Origin: Thalassotalea_H sp040779345
GTDB taxonomy: Bacteria; Pseudomonadota; Gammaproteobacteria; Enterobacterales; Alteromonadaceae
Direction: 5' to 3'
NCBI GenBank assembly: GCA_040779345.1
Contig: JBFONU010000016.1
Span: 24,399-88,398 of the forward strand
DNA length: 64,000 nt
In this document: positions 25,553 to 35,423 of the stretch, in pieces
How positions within the stretch are numbered: the stretch's first letter is position 1
Layout: each line of letters begins with the position of its first letter
Program-made: the position numbers and the translations under genes
The notes under the pieces: model-generated
Told to the model about the DNA's origin: nothing
The model's database searches: none
Seen by the model: the letters and a program-made list of their open reading frames with translations, nothing else

Positions 25553-27088
25553 ATGAACATTGGAATACCTAAAGAATCACTGCGAGGTGAAAATCGAATT
25601 GCCAGCTCTCCAACTGCTGTAAAGGCTCTACTTAAATTAGGCTTTGCGGTTTTTGTTCAAAAAGGGGCAGGAGTGAAAGCGAGTTTTACCGATCAAGAAT
25701 TTATTGATGCTGGTGCAGAAATCGTTACTAAAAAGAAATGTTGGGATTGTGACATTATCTTCAAAGTCAATTCACCTACCTTAGATGAAGCCTCATTATT
25801 GTCCGAAGGCGCAACCCTCGTTAGTTTCATTGCACCAGCCCAAAACCCTGAATTATTATCTCTTTTACAACAAAAATCGATTAATACCCTTGCGATGGAA
25901 ATGGTGCCACGAATGACGCGTTCACAGTCGCTTGATGCCTTAAGTTCCATGGCAAATATTGCCGGCTATCGTGCTGTTATTGAAGCGACCAATGCTTTTG
26001 GGCGCTTTTTAACGGGACAAATTACCGCGGCAGGTAATTTGCCACCAGCTAAAATTATGATCATAGGGGCAGGCGTCGCTGGACTTGCAGCAATAGGTAC
26101 TGCAGGAAGTTTAGGGGCAATCGTTAGAGCTTTTGATACGCGCCCTGAAGTTAAAGAACAAATTGAAAGTATGGGAGCCGAATTTTTAGAACTTGATTAT
26201 GAAGAAGAAGATACCGGCTCAGGGGATGGTTACGCTAAAGAGATGAGCCAAGCGTTTATTGATGCAGAAATGGCTTTGTTTTCTGAACAAGCGAAAGATG
26301 TTGATATTATTATTACGACAGCAATGATCCCTGGCAAACCAGCGCCTAAGTTAATTACTGCTGATATGGTTAAGTCTATGAAAACTGGTAGTGTCATAGT
26401 TGATTTAGCCGCAGGAGGAGGAGGGAATTGTGAGTTAACCGTGGCAGGTAAAGTAACGGATATTGAAGGCGTGAAAATTATTGGTTATACCGATTTAGTG
26501 TCTCGTTTACCCAACCAGGCATCACAGTTATACGCCAATAATCTAGTTAACTTAATGAAATTATTATCAAAAGAAAAGGATGGCAATATCGCTATCGATT
26601 TTGACGATCAAGTGATTCGAAATATGACCGTCGTTTATCAAGGAGAGATCACTTTTCCACCGCCTCCTATTCAAGTTAGCGCGACTCCACCACAACCTAA
26701 TCCCAAAGCCGTAAGTGCTGAAAAAGAGAAAATAGAAGCAGAAAAACCTGCAAGTTATAAACATTGGTGGATGGCGGGTGCCGCTTTATTATTTGCATGG
26801 GTTGCGAGTGTCGCTCCAGCTGATTTTCTTTCACATTTTACAGTGTTTTCACTTGCCTGTGTCATTGGCTACCACGTGGTTTGGAATGTGAGTCATTCAC
26901 TACATACACCTTTAATGAGTGTTACTAATGCTATTTCAGGCATTATTATTGTGGGGGCGCTATTGCAAGTCGGGCAAGATAATATCGTTATTCAGTTGCT
27001 GGCAGGGGTTGCAGTATTAATTGCAACAATCAATATTGTTGGTGGCTTTTTTGTGACCAAACGCATGTTAAAAATGTTTAGAAAATAA
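25553..27088 (+). CDS. pntA: NAD(P) transhydrogenase alpha subunit
   Basis: PntA is part of the proton-translocating transhydrogenase that transfers hydride between NADH and NADP+ across the inner membrane. 511 aa. The N-terminal NAD(H)-binding domain I has NIGIPKESLRGENRIA, MVPRMTRSQSLDALSSMANIAGYRAV, and the Rossmann motif GAGVAGLAAIGTAGSLGAIVRAFDTR. Four C-terminal transmembrane helices start near residue 400, after a Pro/Lys-rich linker. AAGGTGG is the ribosome site. pntB follows after 8 bases with its own AAGGAG. Confidence 0.97.
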   Translation: MNIGIPKESLRGENRIASSPTAVKALLKLGFAVFVQKGAGVKASFTDQEFIDAGAEIVTKKKCWDCDIIFKVNSPTLDEASLLSEGATLVSFIAPAQNPELLSLLQQKSINTLAMEMVPRMTRSQSLDALSSMANIAGYRAVIEATNAFGRFLTGQITAAGNLPPAKIMIIGAGVAGLAAIGTAGSLGAIVRAFDTRPEVKEQIESMGAEFLELDYEEEDTGSGDGYAKEMSQAFIDAEMALFSEQAKDVDIIITTAMIPGKPAPKLITADMVKSMKTGSVIVDLAAGGGGNCELTVAGKVTDIEGVKIIGYTDLVSRLPNQASQLYANNLVNLMKLLSKEKDGNIAIDFDDQVIRNMTVVYQGEITFPPPPIQVSATPPQPNPKAVSAEKEKIEAEKPASYKHWWMAGAALLFAWVASVAPADFLSHFTVFSLACVIGYHVVWNVSHSLHTPLMSVTNAISGIIIVGALLQVGQDNIVIQLLAGVAVLIATINIVGGFFVTKRMLKMFRK

Positions 27089-27096
27089 GGAGCAAG

Positions 27097-28503
27097 ATGA
27101 TGGAATTATCTCAAGGTTTGATCAGTGCTGCTTATCTTATCGCAGCATTATTGTTTATTTTCAGCTTAGCGGGATTAAGCAAACAAGAAAGTGCAGAAAC
27201 TGGCAATTGGTACGGTATTGTTGGTATGAGCATTGCGCTTATTGCCACAATTGCTGATCCAAGAGTTAGCAACGTTGCTGTTATTCTTATCGCTATGGTT
27301 ATTGGTAGTTTAATTGGTTTGCGTTTAGCTAAAAAAGTTGAAATGACACAAATGCCTGAGCTAGTCGCGATATTGCACAGTTTTGTCGGTTTAGCCGCCG
27401 TACTGGTGGGTTTTAATAGCTATTTTGCTATGGATCACAATGTAGGGATTACTATTACCGAAACACAACAAATGGCGATGAATATTCATTTAGTGGAAGT
27501 CTTTTTAGGTGTCTTTATTGGTGCGGTGACGTTTACGGGCTCTATTGTTGCTTTTGGTAAATTACGAGGGCTGATTAACTCGTCAGCGTTAATGTTACCA
27601 CATCGTCATAAGTTAAACTTAGCGGCTGGCGTAGTTTCATTTATTTTGATGATCATGTTTGTTCAAAATGGTGGCTCTCATTTTGCGTTGTATTTAATGA
27701 CAACTATTGCTTTTGCGTTTGGTTGGCATTTAGTTGCCTCCATTGGTGGTGCAGATATGCCTGTGGTTGTCTCTATGCTCAACTCCTATTCTGGTTGGGC
27801 AGCCGCAGCAGCAGGGTTTATGCTCAGTAATGATTTATTAATTGTTACAGGGGCGCTAGTTGGCTCTTCAGGTGCCATTTTATCTTATATTATGTGTAAA
27901 GCGATGAATCGCTCTTTTATCAGTGTTATTGCGGGGGGCTTTGGAACAGAGGTTGTTGTTGATAGCGATACTGATTATGGCGAGCATAGAGAAATTAATG
28001 TTGACGCGGTCGCTGAAATGTTAGGAAAAGCAAAATCTGTGGTGATTGCTCCAGGATATGGTATGGCAGTAGCTCAAGCACAGTACCCTGTTTATGAGAT
28101 GACACAAGCATTATTGAATAAAGGAATTAAGGTACGCTTTGCGATTCACCCTGTTGCAGGTCGGTTACCTGGACATATGAATGTTTTATTAGCCGAAGCA
28201 AAGGTGCCTTATGATATTGTGTTAGGGATGGATGAAATTAATGAAGACTTTTCTGAAACTGATGTGGTATTAGTTATTGGTGCTAATGATACCGTTAATC
28301 CTGCTGCGAATGACGATCCTAAAAGCCCTATTGCGGGCATGCCAGTATTAGAGGTATGGAATGCAAAAGATGTTATTGTCTTTAAACGCTCAATGAATAC
28401 TGGCTATGCAGGTGTGCAAAATCCATTGTTCTTTAAAGAGAATACTCAAATGCTATTTGGCGATGCTAAAGATTCTGTTGATAAGATATCTAAAGCACTC
28501 TAA
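27097..28503 (+). CDS. pntB: NAD(P) transhydrogenase beta subunit
   Basis: PntB has an N-terminal membrane domain (about nine helices, residues 1-260) including proton-path residues in LVAILHSFVGLAAVLVG and NIHLVEVFLGVFIGAVTFTGS. The C-terminal NADP-binding domain III has SVVIAPGYGMAVAQAQYPV, FAIHPVAGRLPGHMNVLLAEA and VIGANDTVNPAANDDP. 468 aa from the ATG at 27097; a second ATG follows directly. It is the partner of PntA and ends at a clear terminator (28521-28543). Confidence 0.97.
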   Translation: MMELSQGLISAAYLIAALLFIFSLAGLSKQESAETGNWYGIVGMSIALIATIADPRVSNVAVILIAMVIGSLIGLRLAKKVEMTQMPELVAILHSFVGLAAVLVGFNSYFAMDHNVGITITETQQMAMNIHLVEVFLGVFIGAVTFTGSIVAFGKLRGLINSSALMLPHRHKLNLAAGVVSFILMIMFVQNGGSHFALYLMTTIAFAFGWHLVASIGGADMPVVVSMLNSYSGWAAAAAGFMLSNDLLIVTGALVGSSGAILSYIMCKAMNRSFISVIAGGFGTEVVVDSDTDYGEHREINVDAVAEMLGKAKSVVIAPGYGMAVAQAQYPVYEMTQALLNKGIKVRFAIHPVAGRLPGHMNVLLAEAKVPYDIVLGMDEINEDFSETDVVLVIGANDTVNPAANDDPKSPIAGMPVLEVWNAKDVIVFKRSMNTGYAGVQNPLFFKENTQMLFGDAKDSVDKISKAL

Positions 28504-28520
28504 ATCATAGTTTACACACT

Positions 28521-28543
28521 AAGCCAGCAATGCTGGCTTTTTT
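28521..28543 (+). terminator. Rho-independent terminator after pntAB
   Basis: The 8-bp stem AAGCCAGC / GCTGGCTT (28521-28528 with 28532-28539, loop AAT) is directly followed by a T-run, 17 bases after the pntB stop. Confidence 0.93.
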
Positions 28544-28633
28544 TATTGCTTTAAATCAAGGTGTTTAGTCGATGATGGCAGTTAAAGTTATGTTAGAATT
28601 TATCCGTTATAAAATTACATCAAAGGTAGCTCA

Positions 28634-30037
28634 GTGATAGAACAATGGATCGGTACAATTAATGGTTATTTATGGGGAAGTATCCTTATTTACTTACTCA
28701 CAGGATGTGGCGTTTGGTTTACCATTCGATTGAAAGGAATTCAACTGACTAAATTTTTCCACATGTTTACCGTTTTAAAGTCTAGCCGTAAGGCAAATAG
28801 CCATGGTATTTCTTCTTTTCAAGCCTTGTGCACCTCGTTAGCTGCGCGAGTGGGAACGGGAAACCTTATGGGGGTCGCCGTTGCTATTTCTTTAGGAGGG
28901 GCGGGTGCGGTATTCTGGATGTGGCTTATCGCCTTAGTCGGTATGGCGACCGCTTTTGCTGAGAGTACGCTTGGTCAAGTGTATAAAGAAAAAGATCAGT
29001 TAGGCAATTTTCGTGGAGGGCCTGCCTATTACATGAGTAAAGGCTTACAAAATAAAAGCTTAGCGATCACTTTTTCTTTATGTTTATTTTTTGGTTATGG
29101 TTTTGTTTTTAGCTCTGTACAAGCCAATTCGATAACCGATGCCTTTAATGGCTCCTATGGTATTGAGCCATTAACTTCGGGGATCGTGATCACAATTTTT
29201 GCCGCGATGATAATCTTTGGTGGTTTAAAGAATATTGCTCGTTTTGCTGAATTAACAGTGCCCATTATGGGGCTAGCCTATTTACTTGTTTGTCTGGTGG
29301 TGATCGCTTTAAACATTGCAGCGATCCCTCATATTATTGCTGATATTTTTGCTTCAGCTTTTGGCTTAAAGGAAGCGGGGAGTGGCTTGGTTGGTGCGGC
29401 CATTGTCCAAGGTGTTAAAAGAGGTTTGTATTCCAACGAAGCAGGAATGGGAAGTGCCCCTAATGTTGCAGCAGCAGCAGTACCTTATCCGCCGCATCCT
29501 GTATCTCAAGGTTATGTTCAAATGTTGGCAGTATTTATCGATACCATAGTGATTTGTTCTTGTACTGCTTTTTTAATTTTATTATTTGATGACGCCTCAG
29601 ACGGGATCCAAGGCATACAGCTAACTCAGCAAGCGTTAGTCTTTCAAGTAGGTGAGTGGGGTAGTGACTTTATCACTATAGCGATTATGTTTTTTGCCTT
29701 CACTTCTATTGTGGCTAATTTTGCTTATGCTGAAAATAATTTGAAATATCTAAAGCTGGATAATCGTTTTGGCCATTGGTTTTTACGTATTGGCTTTTTG
29801 GCCATGCTAGTGTTTGGCTCGATCGCCAGTTTACCTGAAGTGATCGCATTGGCGGATCTATCGACAGGCTTAATGACCATTTTAAATGTCATTGCTTTAT
29901 TTCTGTTAACTAAGGTGATTGTTAGTCTGACAAAAAATTATCACCAACAGCAATCAGCGGGGCAGTTACCGAATTATCAGCCTGATGAGCAGGAGCATAT
30001 TCAATTTCATTTAACAAAAGGAGTATGGCAAAAATAG
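28634..30037 (+). CDS. AGCS family sodium:alanine/amino-acid symporter
   Basis: A 467-residue inner-membrane carrier of the alanine or glycine:cation symporter (AGCS) family, with about 10-11 helices. Family motifs are FQALCTSLAARVGTGNLMGVAVAISLGGAGAVFWMW, FAESTLGQVYKEKD...FRGGPAYYM and GLYSNEAGMGSAPNVAAAA. It probably imports alanine or glycine with sodium, fitting a marine habitat. The start is GTG 28634 with AAAGGT upstream. It stands alone after the pntAB terminator. Confidence 0.93.
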   Translation: MIEQWIGTINGYLWGSILIYLLTGCGVWFTIRLKGIQLTKFFHMFTVLKSSRKANSHGISSFQALCTSLAARVGTGNLMGVAVAISLGGAGAVFWMWLIALVGMATAFAESTLGQVYKEKDQLGNFRGGPAYYMSKGLQNKSLAITFSLCLFFGYGFVFSSVQANSITDAFNGSYGIEPLTSGIVITIFAAMIIFGGLKNIARFAELTVPIMGLAYLLVCLVVIALNIAAIPHIIADIFASAFGLKEAGSGLVGAAIVQGVKRGLYSNEAGMGSAPNVAAAAVPYPPHPVSQGYVQMLAVFIDTIVICSCTAFLILLFDDASDGIQGIQLTQQALVFQVGEWGSDFITIAIMFFAFTSIVANFAYAENNLKYLKLDNRFGHWFLRIGFLAMLVFGSIASLPEVIALADLSTGLMTILNVIALFLLTKVIVSLTKNYHQQQSAGQLPNYQPDEQEHIQFHLTKGVWQK

Positions 30038-30246
30038 CGATATTGTTAAATTTGGGATACGGTTAAAGGATGATTCTTGATTCAAAGCACCTTTAACCAA
30101 AGAGGGAGATGCAATCGTTATTTCAGATTACTGCGTTATCTCCCCTTATTATAAATGTGCAATAATAGGATAGGGACTTATGTATATTCAGGCTAAGGCT
30201 GTTATACTGCGCAGCTAATTAATTGAAGTGAAATTTAGGTGAAAAT
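30038..30246 (+). promoter_or_regulatory. Probable promoter of the DEAD-box helicase gene
   Basis: A -10-like TATACT at 30203-30208 is followed by GCGCAGC. The 16-base sequence ACTTATGTATATTCAG at 30176-30191 is repeated exactly at 48115-48130, upstream of the halogenase operon. No -35 match is obvious at 17 bp. No gene is seen. Confidence 0.45.
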
Positions 30247-31554
30247 GTGAGTGTAGATGCAATTGGCTTGTCTGCTGACTTGTTAAAAGCGGTAAAGGCA
30301 TGTGGTTATAAGAATTTAACGCCGATACAGCAGCGCGCTATACCTGTGATCCGAACAGGTAGCGATATACTGGCAAGTGCGCAAACAGGTACTGGAAAAA
30401 CGGCCGCGTTTACCTTGCCTATTTTAGATGCCATTGCTAAAAATAACACCACAGGTAACCTTCAAGCGCTTATTTTAACGCCGACTCGAGAGTTAGCCGC
30501 ACAAGTTGCAAAAAATATTGAAGTTTACAGCCAGTTTATGTCGATTAAATCGGGTGTTATTTTTGGCGGGGTGAACATGCCTGGCCAAACTAAATTACTA
30601 AAAAGTGGTTTAGATATTTTAGTTGCAACACCAGGGAGATTATTAGAGCATCTTGCATTGCATCACATTGACTTATCGCAAGTGAAGTATTTAGTTTTTG
30701 ATGAAGCTGATCGCATGCTCGATATGGGTTTTCTTACTGAAATTGAACGTATCTTGCCACTGATAAAAAATAGACATCAAACATTGATGTTTTCGGCAAC
30801 TTTTTCGAACAAAGTCAAAGTCCTAGCAAAACAAATTCTTAAAACACCTAAAACGATAGAAGTAGCTAAACAAAACACCACTTCAGGCAAAGTCAAACAA
30901 TTGGTTTATTGGGTGAGCGAGCAACGAAAAAGAGAATTACTGTCAGAGCTAATTGGCGTGAATAACTGGCATCAAGTGCTTGTTTTTGCAGGGACTCGTG
31001 AGAGTGCAAATGAGTTGGCTAAAGAGTTAAAACTTGACGGGATCAAGGCGGCGCTTTGTCATGGTGATAAAACTCAAGGCGCACGAAATAAAGCTTTAGA
31101 GCAGTTTGTTGAAGGTAAGGTCAGAGTATTAGTTGCAACGGATGTTGCCGCCAGAGGGCTTGATATTGCTGATTTACCTTATGTAGTTAATTTTCATTTA
31201 CCTTTCTTAGCTGAAGATTATGTTCATCGTATTGGCCGTACAGGTCGAGCGGGTAAATCTGGCACGGCTATTTCTCTTGTGAGTCCTAAAGATGAGCGCT
31301 TCTTAGAAAATATTGAAGAACTTATTGAACGAAAGTTTGAAAGGATAATTGCTCCAGGCTATGAGCTTGATAGAGCATTGCCTCAGCAATATCAAGGTCA
31401 AGAAGATAAAACGGTGAAGAAAAATCGTTATCAAGCTACTCAAGATAAAAATCAAAAACTGGAGCGTAAACGTGAAAAGTCTGCGTTGCAAACATTAAAA
31501 GGGAAAGCAAAAAAAGGCAAAAAGAATAAAACGGCTAAAAACAAACGTAAATAG
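30247..31554 (+). CDS. DEAD-box ATP-dependent RNA helicase, RhlE-like
   Basis: An RNA helicase with all motifs: Q motif GYKNLTPIQQRAIP, I AQTGTGKTA, Ia PTRELAAQV, Ib TPGRLLEH, II DEAD, III SAT, IV VLVFAGTR, V ATDVAARGLDI, VI HRIGRTGRAG. A ~70-residue basic C-terminal tail (KKNRYQATQDKNQKLERKREK...) resembles the RhlE group, which remodels ribosomal RNA and helps cold growth. GTG 30247 is the start, with AGGTG just upstream. 435 aa. The assignment to RhlE rather than SrmB or DbpA is moderate. Confidence 0.92.
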   Translation: MSVDAIGLSADLLKAVKACGYKNLTPIQQRAIPVIRTGSDILASAQTGTGKTAAFTLPILDAIAKNNTTGNLQALILTPTRELAAQVAKNIEVYSQFMSIKSGVIFGGVNMPGQTKLLKSGLDILVATPGRLLEHLALHHIDLSQVKYLVFDEADRMLDMGFLTEIERILPLIKNRHQTLMFSATFSNKVKVLAKQILKTPKTIEVAKQNTTSGKVKQLVYWVSEQRKRELLSELIGVNNWHQVLVFAGTRESANELAKELKLDGIKAALCHGDKTQGARNKALEQFVEGKVRVLVATDVAARGLDIADLPYVVNFHLPFLAEDYVHRIGRTGRAGKSGTAISLVSPKDERFLENIEELIERKFERIIAPGYELDRALPQQYQGQEDKTVKKNRYQATQDKNQKLERKREKSALQTLKGKAKKGKKNKTAKNKRK

Positions 31555-31568
31555 TACGACAGTAAAGT

Positions 31569-32219
31569 ATGCAAGATGCTTATCCGTTCATTGAAACGCC
31601 TTTTAATTTTAGACACTGTTGCTGGTTTTGTCGCGAGCCAGCAGCACGAGTTTTTTCTTTTCCACAGGTCAATAATATTGTCTTTAATTGTATACATCCG
31701 CCATTAAATTTAGCTTGCTGTCAGGAATGCTTGATCCCCGCTAATCACAGTAAGGCAACGTCTATTTGGTTGGTTGTTAATGACGTTAAAACCTTTCTCC
31801 TTAAAAGATATCAAAAAGACCTAGCGATTGGTATTAACTGGACAAAAGCGGAGTTAGCCGATAGCCAATTTGAAGAAGGCAGTTTTGCTGGTTTTCAACG
31901 AAGTGCATGGTTTATGTATGAGGTGGCTAAGAAAAGAATAAATTTTAGCGGTTGGCCACTCATTGTCAATGGTGTCAATATTGACGAGTTAAAGTACCAA
32001 GTTAAAGAGTGCTTTCATTTTGATGATGTTGATTACCCCGATATTGACAACGCCATTGCTCATTATGCAAAAACACTCTCTCTACCTGAAAGCTTTTTCA
32101 AAGAAGTGCTTGCTTATTTTGGTAATGAAAAATTTGCTGATACGGTACGATTTTGCCGCTTACTCGTTGGGGCAACCCCAGAAGAAAGAAAAGCGGCACT
32201 TAGAAGCTTACCTCATTAG
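31569..32219 (+). CDS. Unknown protein with N-terminal CxxC pairs
   Basis: A 216-residue protein I do not recognise. The N-terminal ~55 residues have two cysteine pairs (HCCWFCREPA and LACCQECLIPANH) resembling a zinc ribbon, possibly an HNH-like or restriction-associated metal site. The rest is mainly helical, with the sequence AIAHYAKTLSLPESFFKEVLAYFGNEKFADTVRFCRLLVGATPEERKAALRSLP at the C-terminus. It starts 15 bases after the helicase stop and probably shares its transcript. The ribosome site is weak. It is a cytoplasmic protein by composition. Confidence 0.6.
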   Translation: MQDAYPFIETPFNFRHCCWFCREPAARVFSFPQVNNIVFNCIHPPLNLACCQECLIPANHSKATSIWLVVNDVKTFLLKRYQKDLAIGINWTKAELADSQFEEGSFAGFQRSAWFMYEVAKKRINFSGWPLIVNGVNIDELKYQVKECFHFDDVDYPDIDNAIAHYAKTLSLPESFFKEVLAYFGNEKFADTVRFCRLLVGATPEERKAALRSLPH

Positions 32220-32230
32220 TGAGCTTTTCT
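32204..32230 (+). terminator. Possible weak terminator of the helicase transcript
   Basis: AAGCTTAC (32204-32211) and GTGAGCTT (32219-32226) form an 8-bp stem with one G-U pair that overlaps the stop codon; TTCTT follows. It sits where a convergent pair of genes meets. Confidence 0.35.
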
Positions 32231-32252
32231 TATGGGTAAGAGAGTTACTTGA

Positions 32253-33143
32253 CTAAATTAAACTCAATGCGCTGTTTGAGGTTAGTTTTTGTTGGTAAAG
32301 TAAACCGTCTGCTCGTTCAAAAAAACTAATAGGGCAATCAGCACGATTCATAAAGGTAAAACCTAAAGAACAACCCACATTATATTGAGTTAATAAACTG
32401 TTTTCAGCGAGAGCAAGGTTAATTCTTTCTTCAATGACGAGTAACGACTGTTCACTGGCATCTTCAACAATAATGACAAACTCATCGCCACCAAACCTAA
32501 AAATACTATCAGAATCTCTTACTGACTTTTTCAATGCCGCGGCAAAGTTTTTTAATATTTCATCACCGACATGATGGCCGTAAGTATCGTTTATTACTTT
32601 AAACTTATTGAGATCACAAACCATTAAACCTACTTTTGTACGTTGTCGGTTAGCATGATGCATGGCTCTTTTTAACTGTTCATCAAAATACCGACGATTA
32701 CCTAATTCAGTTAAACTATCTTGCATAGCTAAATCGATTGCTTGTTGGTATTTAATCGCGTTATTTATCGGATGGATCAGCAGCTGGTGCAGTTCTTTAA
32801 GCACCTTATTGTTGGTTAAGCTAATCGGCGAGTTTAGTGCATAAGTTAACGTGCCAATATACTGTTTGTTAATTTTTAAGTCGAAAGTACGTTCTTTTTT
32901 TCCGGGTTTACTTCCTCTTACTGACGCAGAAATATTGCCCTGTTTAAAATATAAACCAGAAAAGTCGACATATTTTGATGCTTCCATTGCAAATATATTG
33001 AGTAAAGCTTTTAACTCTAAGCTTGTTTGTAATTGCTCTGTCAATGCCAGTTTCCGATAGTTATCTTTATGATCACTTGTATCGAATAACTTGAAGGCAT
33101 TAAAGTCTACATTTGAGTTCTCAACTAAATTTAATGTTTGCAT
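32253..33143 (-). CDS. Diguanylate cyclase (GGDEF domain) with N-terminal sensor
   Basis: Makes cyclic di-GMP from GTP. 296 aa. Residues 1-135 form a GAF-like sensor region without transmembrane helices. The GGDEF domain (about 140-290) has DSLTELGNRRYFDEQL, DLNKFKVINDTYGHHVGDEIL, the active-site RFGGDEF (GGDEF 218-222), and an inhibitory I-site RDSD (209-212) placed five residues before it. All this indicates an active, product-inhibited cytoplasmic enzyme. AAAGGT precedes the ATG. It is divergent from the Kef-type antiporter. A c-di-GMP riboswitch lies about 4 kb away, though linkage is not proven. Confidence 0.93.
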   Translation of the reverse strand: MQTLNLVENSNVDFNAFKLFDTSDHKDNYRKLALTEQLQTSLELKALLNIFAMEASKYVDFSGLYFKQGNISASVRGSKPGKKERTFDLKINKQYIGTLTYALNSPISLTNNKVLKELHQLLIHPINNAIKYQQAIDLAMQDSLTELGNRRYFDEQLKRAMHHANRQRTKVGLMVCDLNKFKVINDTYGHHVGDEILKNFAAALKKSVRDSDSIFRFGGDEFVIIVEDASEQSLLVIEERINLALAENSLLTQYNVGCSLGFTFMNRADCPISFFERADGLLYQQKLTSNSALSLI

Positions 33144-33400
33144 ATCTTTACCTTTATATAGCTATCGCTAATATTTAAGCAAAAAATATGCCTGATATTT
33201 TTTTGTTAACTATATCAGATCGTTATTTTAATTATCTCTGTTTATTGATTATTTATAATGCACATAGCTAACTTGTCATTAATTTGTCGGCATAAAATTG
33301 CCACATTGAGATATTTTATTTATTGACAATATTTTCGATAAATATCAGATATACTTAAGGCAATAAACTTATATTAGCTTTTCTTTTTATTAGGGTTTTT

Positions 33401-35368
33401 GTGTCGAGTTTTCTTGAAGTGTTAGCAATTCTTACCAGCGCTGTTTTTATCGTCTGGCTATTTAGACGGTTAAACCTTCCCGCAATTCTTGCCTACTTAG
33501 TGGCAGGTATGATCGTGGGTGAACATGGTTTAGCATTGGCACAAGAACATGTTAATTATGAACATTTTGCAGAGCTCGGCATTGTGTTTTTATTATTTAC
33601 CCTTGGCCTAGAGTTTTCATTGCCAAAACTCGTGGCGATGCGTCATTTAGTGTTAACTGTTGGCAGCTTACAAGTGGGTATTTCATTACTCATTTTTTTG
33701 ATTATTGCGATGTTTTTAGGCCAAGACTTTCCAAGCGCATTAGTGATTGGTGGGGTTTTAGCACTTTCGTCAACGGCAATTGTCATTCGCCAGTTAAGTG
33801 AAACCGGCGCGATGAAGCGCAAATCTGGGCAAATATCAGTGGCGGTATTGTTATTTCAAGATGTCGCCGTCGTTCCTTTACTCATTATTATTCCAATGTT
33901 TGCTCAAGAGTCCGATACATCAATGTTGGTGGCACTACTTTTTGCATTAGTCAAAGGGGTTTTTGTTGTCGGAATCCTACTCTCTGTTGGTAAATGGGTA
34001 TTACCTCGCTTGTTTAATGTCGTGGCACAAGTGAGAACAGATGAATTATTTGTTCTTACTACTTTACTGGTTACCTTAGTTGCCTCTGCGTTAACGCAAT
34101 GGTTTGGTTTATCTATGGCATTAGGGGCTTTCTTAGCGGGAATGATGCTAGGAGAGAGTCAGTATAAACATCAACTTGAAGCTGATATTCGGCCTTATCG
34201 TGATATTTTGTTAGGCTTGTTTTTTGTTACCGTAGGCATGAAGCTCAACCTTAATGTTGTTTTTGCTTCACCATTTATTATGCTTAGCCTGTTGGTTGGC
34301 TTTATGTTGCTTAAAATTTTCGTGATAAAATTTTTAGCAGTCAAAGCAGGAGAGCAAGATAAAGATGCTTGGGCTTCCGGTATTATGCTAGCGCAAATGG
34401 GAGAGTTTGGTTTTGTTTTAATTGCGCTTGCGACTCAAGTGCATGTATTACCGCTTGATATAGCATCATTATTATTAGGCGTTGGTGTGGTCAGTATGGC
34501 GATTACGCCTTATATGATCGAGCATGCAAGAAAAATTGGCTTATGGTTAAGTAATGAAAAACAAGTAGATGTTAGTGAGTTATCTGTATTGCCAGAGCAA
34601 AATGACCTAAAAGATCACGTGATTATCTGTGGCTTTGGGCGTATTGGACAAACCGTTAGCCGGTTTTTAAAACAAGAATCTATTGACTTTGTTGCCATTG
34701 ATATTGATCCATTGCGTACCACTAAAGCGAGGGAAGCAGGTGAAAACGTTTTATTTGGCTCTTCCCGTCAAAGTGAATTATTAGAGGCTGCGCACTTATC
34801 TTCAGCAAAGCTTGTCGTTATTGCTTTTGGCGCAGATAAACAGTCAATTGATGTTATCCAGAAAGTGCGTTCATTGGCGCCTGATGTTCCGATTTTAGTG
34901 CGAACAAGAAACGATGATCAACTTCAAGCTTTGCAAGACGCCGGTGCTAATCAAGTTGTTCCTGAAAGTTTAGAAGGAAGTTTGATGTTGGTTTCTCAAG
35001 TATTATCGTTAACCGGAGTGCCTTTTTCGCGTATTATGCGAAGAGTTCAAAAAGAACGTAAAAGTCACTATAGCCATCTCCATGGATTTTTCCAAGGTGA
35101 GCATACTGATATGAGCCCAGAAGCGATTGACCGTATCGAATTTGCGAATGCGATTATGCTTACAGATGACTCTTTTGCAATTGGGCATAGCTTAAATTCT
35201 TTAAACCTTGAATCTCGAAGAGTTACTGTTGTAGCGCTTAGACGTAATGGCGAAGAAATTGAAGAGCCTGACGGAGATATAGTGTTTCAGGAGCAAGACA
35301 CCTTAATCGTTAGAGGGAAACCTCGTCGGGTGGAACGGTTTGAACGATTTATGCAAGAAGGTGGATAA
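33401..35368 (+). CDS. Kef/CPA2-type monovalent cation:proton antiporter with RCK domains
   Basis: A 655-residue membrane protein. The N-terminal CPA2 transporter domain (about 12 helices, residues 1-380) has NLPAILAYLVAGMIVGEHG, LGIVFLLFTLGLEFSLPKL, ALSSTAIVIRQLSETGAMKR and AFLAGMMLGES. It is followed by a TrkA-N/RCK nucleotide-binding domain with HVIICGFGRIGQTVSRFL (GxGxxG), then a TrkA-C domain at about residues 570-650. It probably exchanges K+ or Na+ for H+, gated by nucleotide. GTG 33401 start; the upstream TAGGG is modest. Confidence 0.92.
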   Translation: MSSFLEVLAILTSAVFIVWLFRRLNLPAILAYLVAGMIVGEHGLALAQEHVNYEHFAELGIVFLLFTLGLEFSLPKLVAMRHLVLTVGSLQVGISLLIFLIIAMFLGQDFPSALVIGGVLALSSTAIVIRQLSETGAMKRKSGQISVAVLLFQDVAVVPLLIIIPMFAQESDTSMLVALLFALVKGVFVVGILLSVGKWVLPRLFNVVAQVRTDELFVLTTLLVTLVASALTQWFGLSMALGAFLAGMMLGESQYKHQLEADIRPYRDILLGLFFVTVGMKLNLNVVFASPFIMLSLLVGFMLLKIFVIKFLAVKAGEQDKDAWASGIMLAQMGEFGFVLIALATQVHVLPLDIASLLLGVGVVSMAITPYMIEHARKIGLWLSNEKQVDVSELSVLPEQNDLKDHVIICGFGRIGQTVSRFLKQESIDFVAIDIDPLRTTKAREAGENVLFGSSRQSELLEAAHLSSAKLVVIAFGADKQSIDVIQKVRSLAPDVPILVRTRNDDQLQALQDAGANQVVPESLEGSLMLVSQVLSLTGVPFSRIMRRVQKERKSHYSHLHGFFQGEHTDMSPEAIDRIEFANAIMLTDDSFAIGHSLNSLNLESRRVTVVALRRNGEEIEEPDGDIVFQEQDTLIVRGKPRRVERFERFMQEGG

Positions 35369-35423
35369 TTGCTTGTGTTGTCGGCGTTATATTTTCTTTT
35401 TAGCTCTCATCTATCGCGCTCGT

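Noticed and set aside
33323..33355. TTGACA ... TATACT as promoter of the Kef-type gene
   Set aside because: The spacing is 21 bases, too long for a sigma-70 promoter, and the elements at 17 bases are poor.
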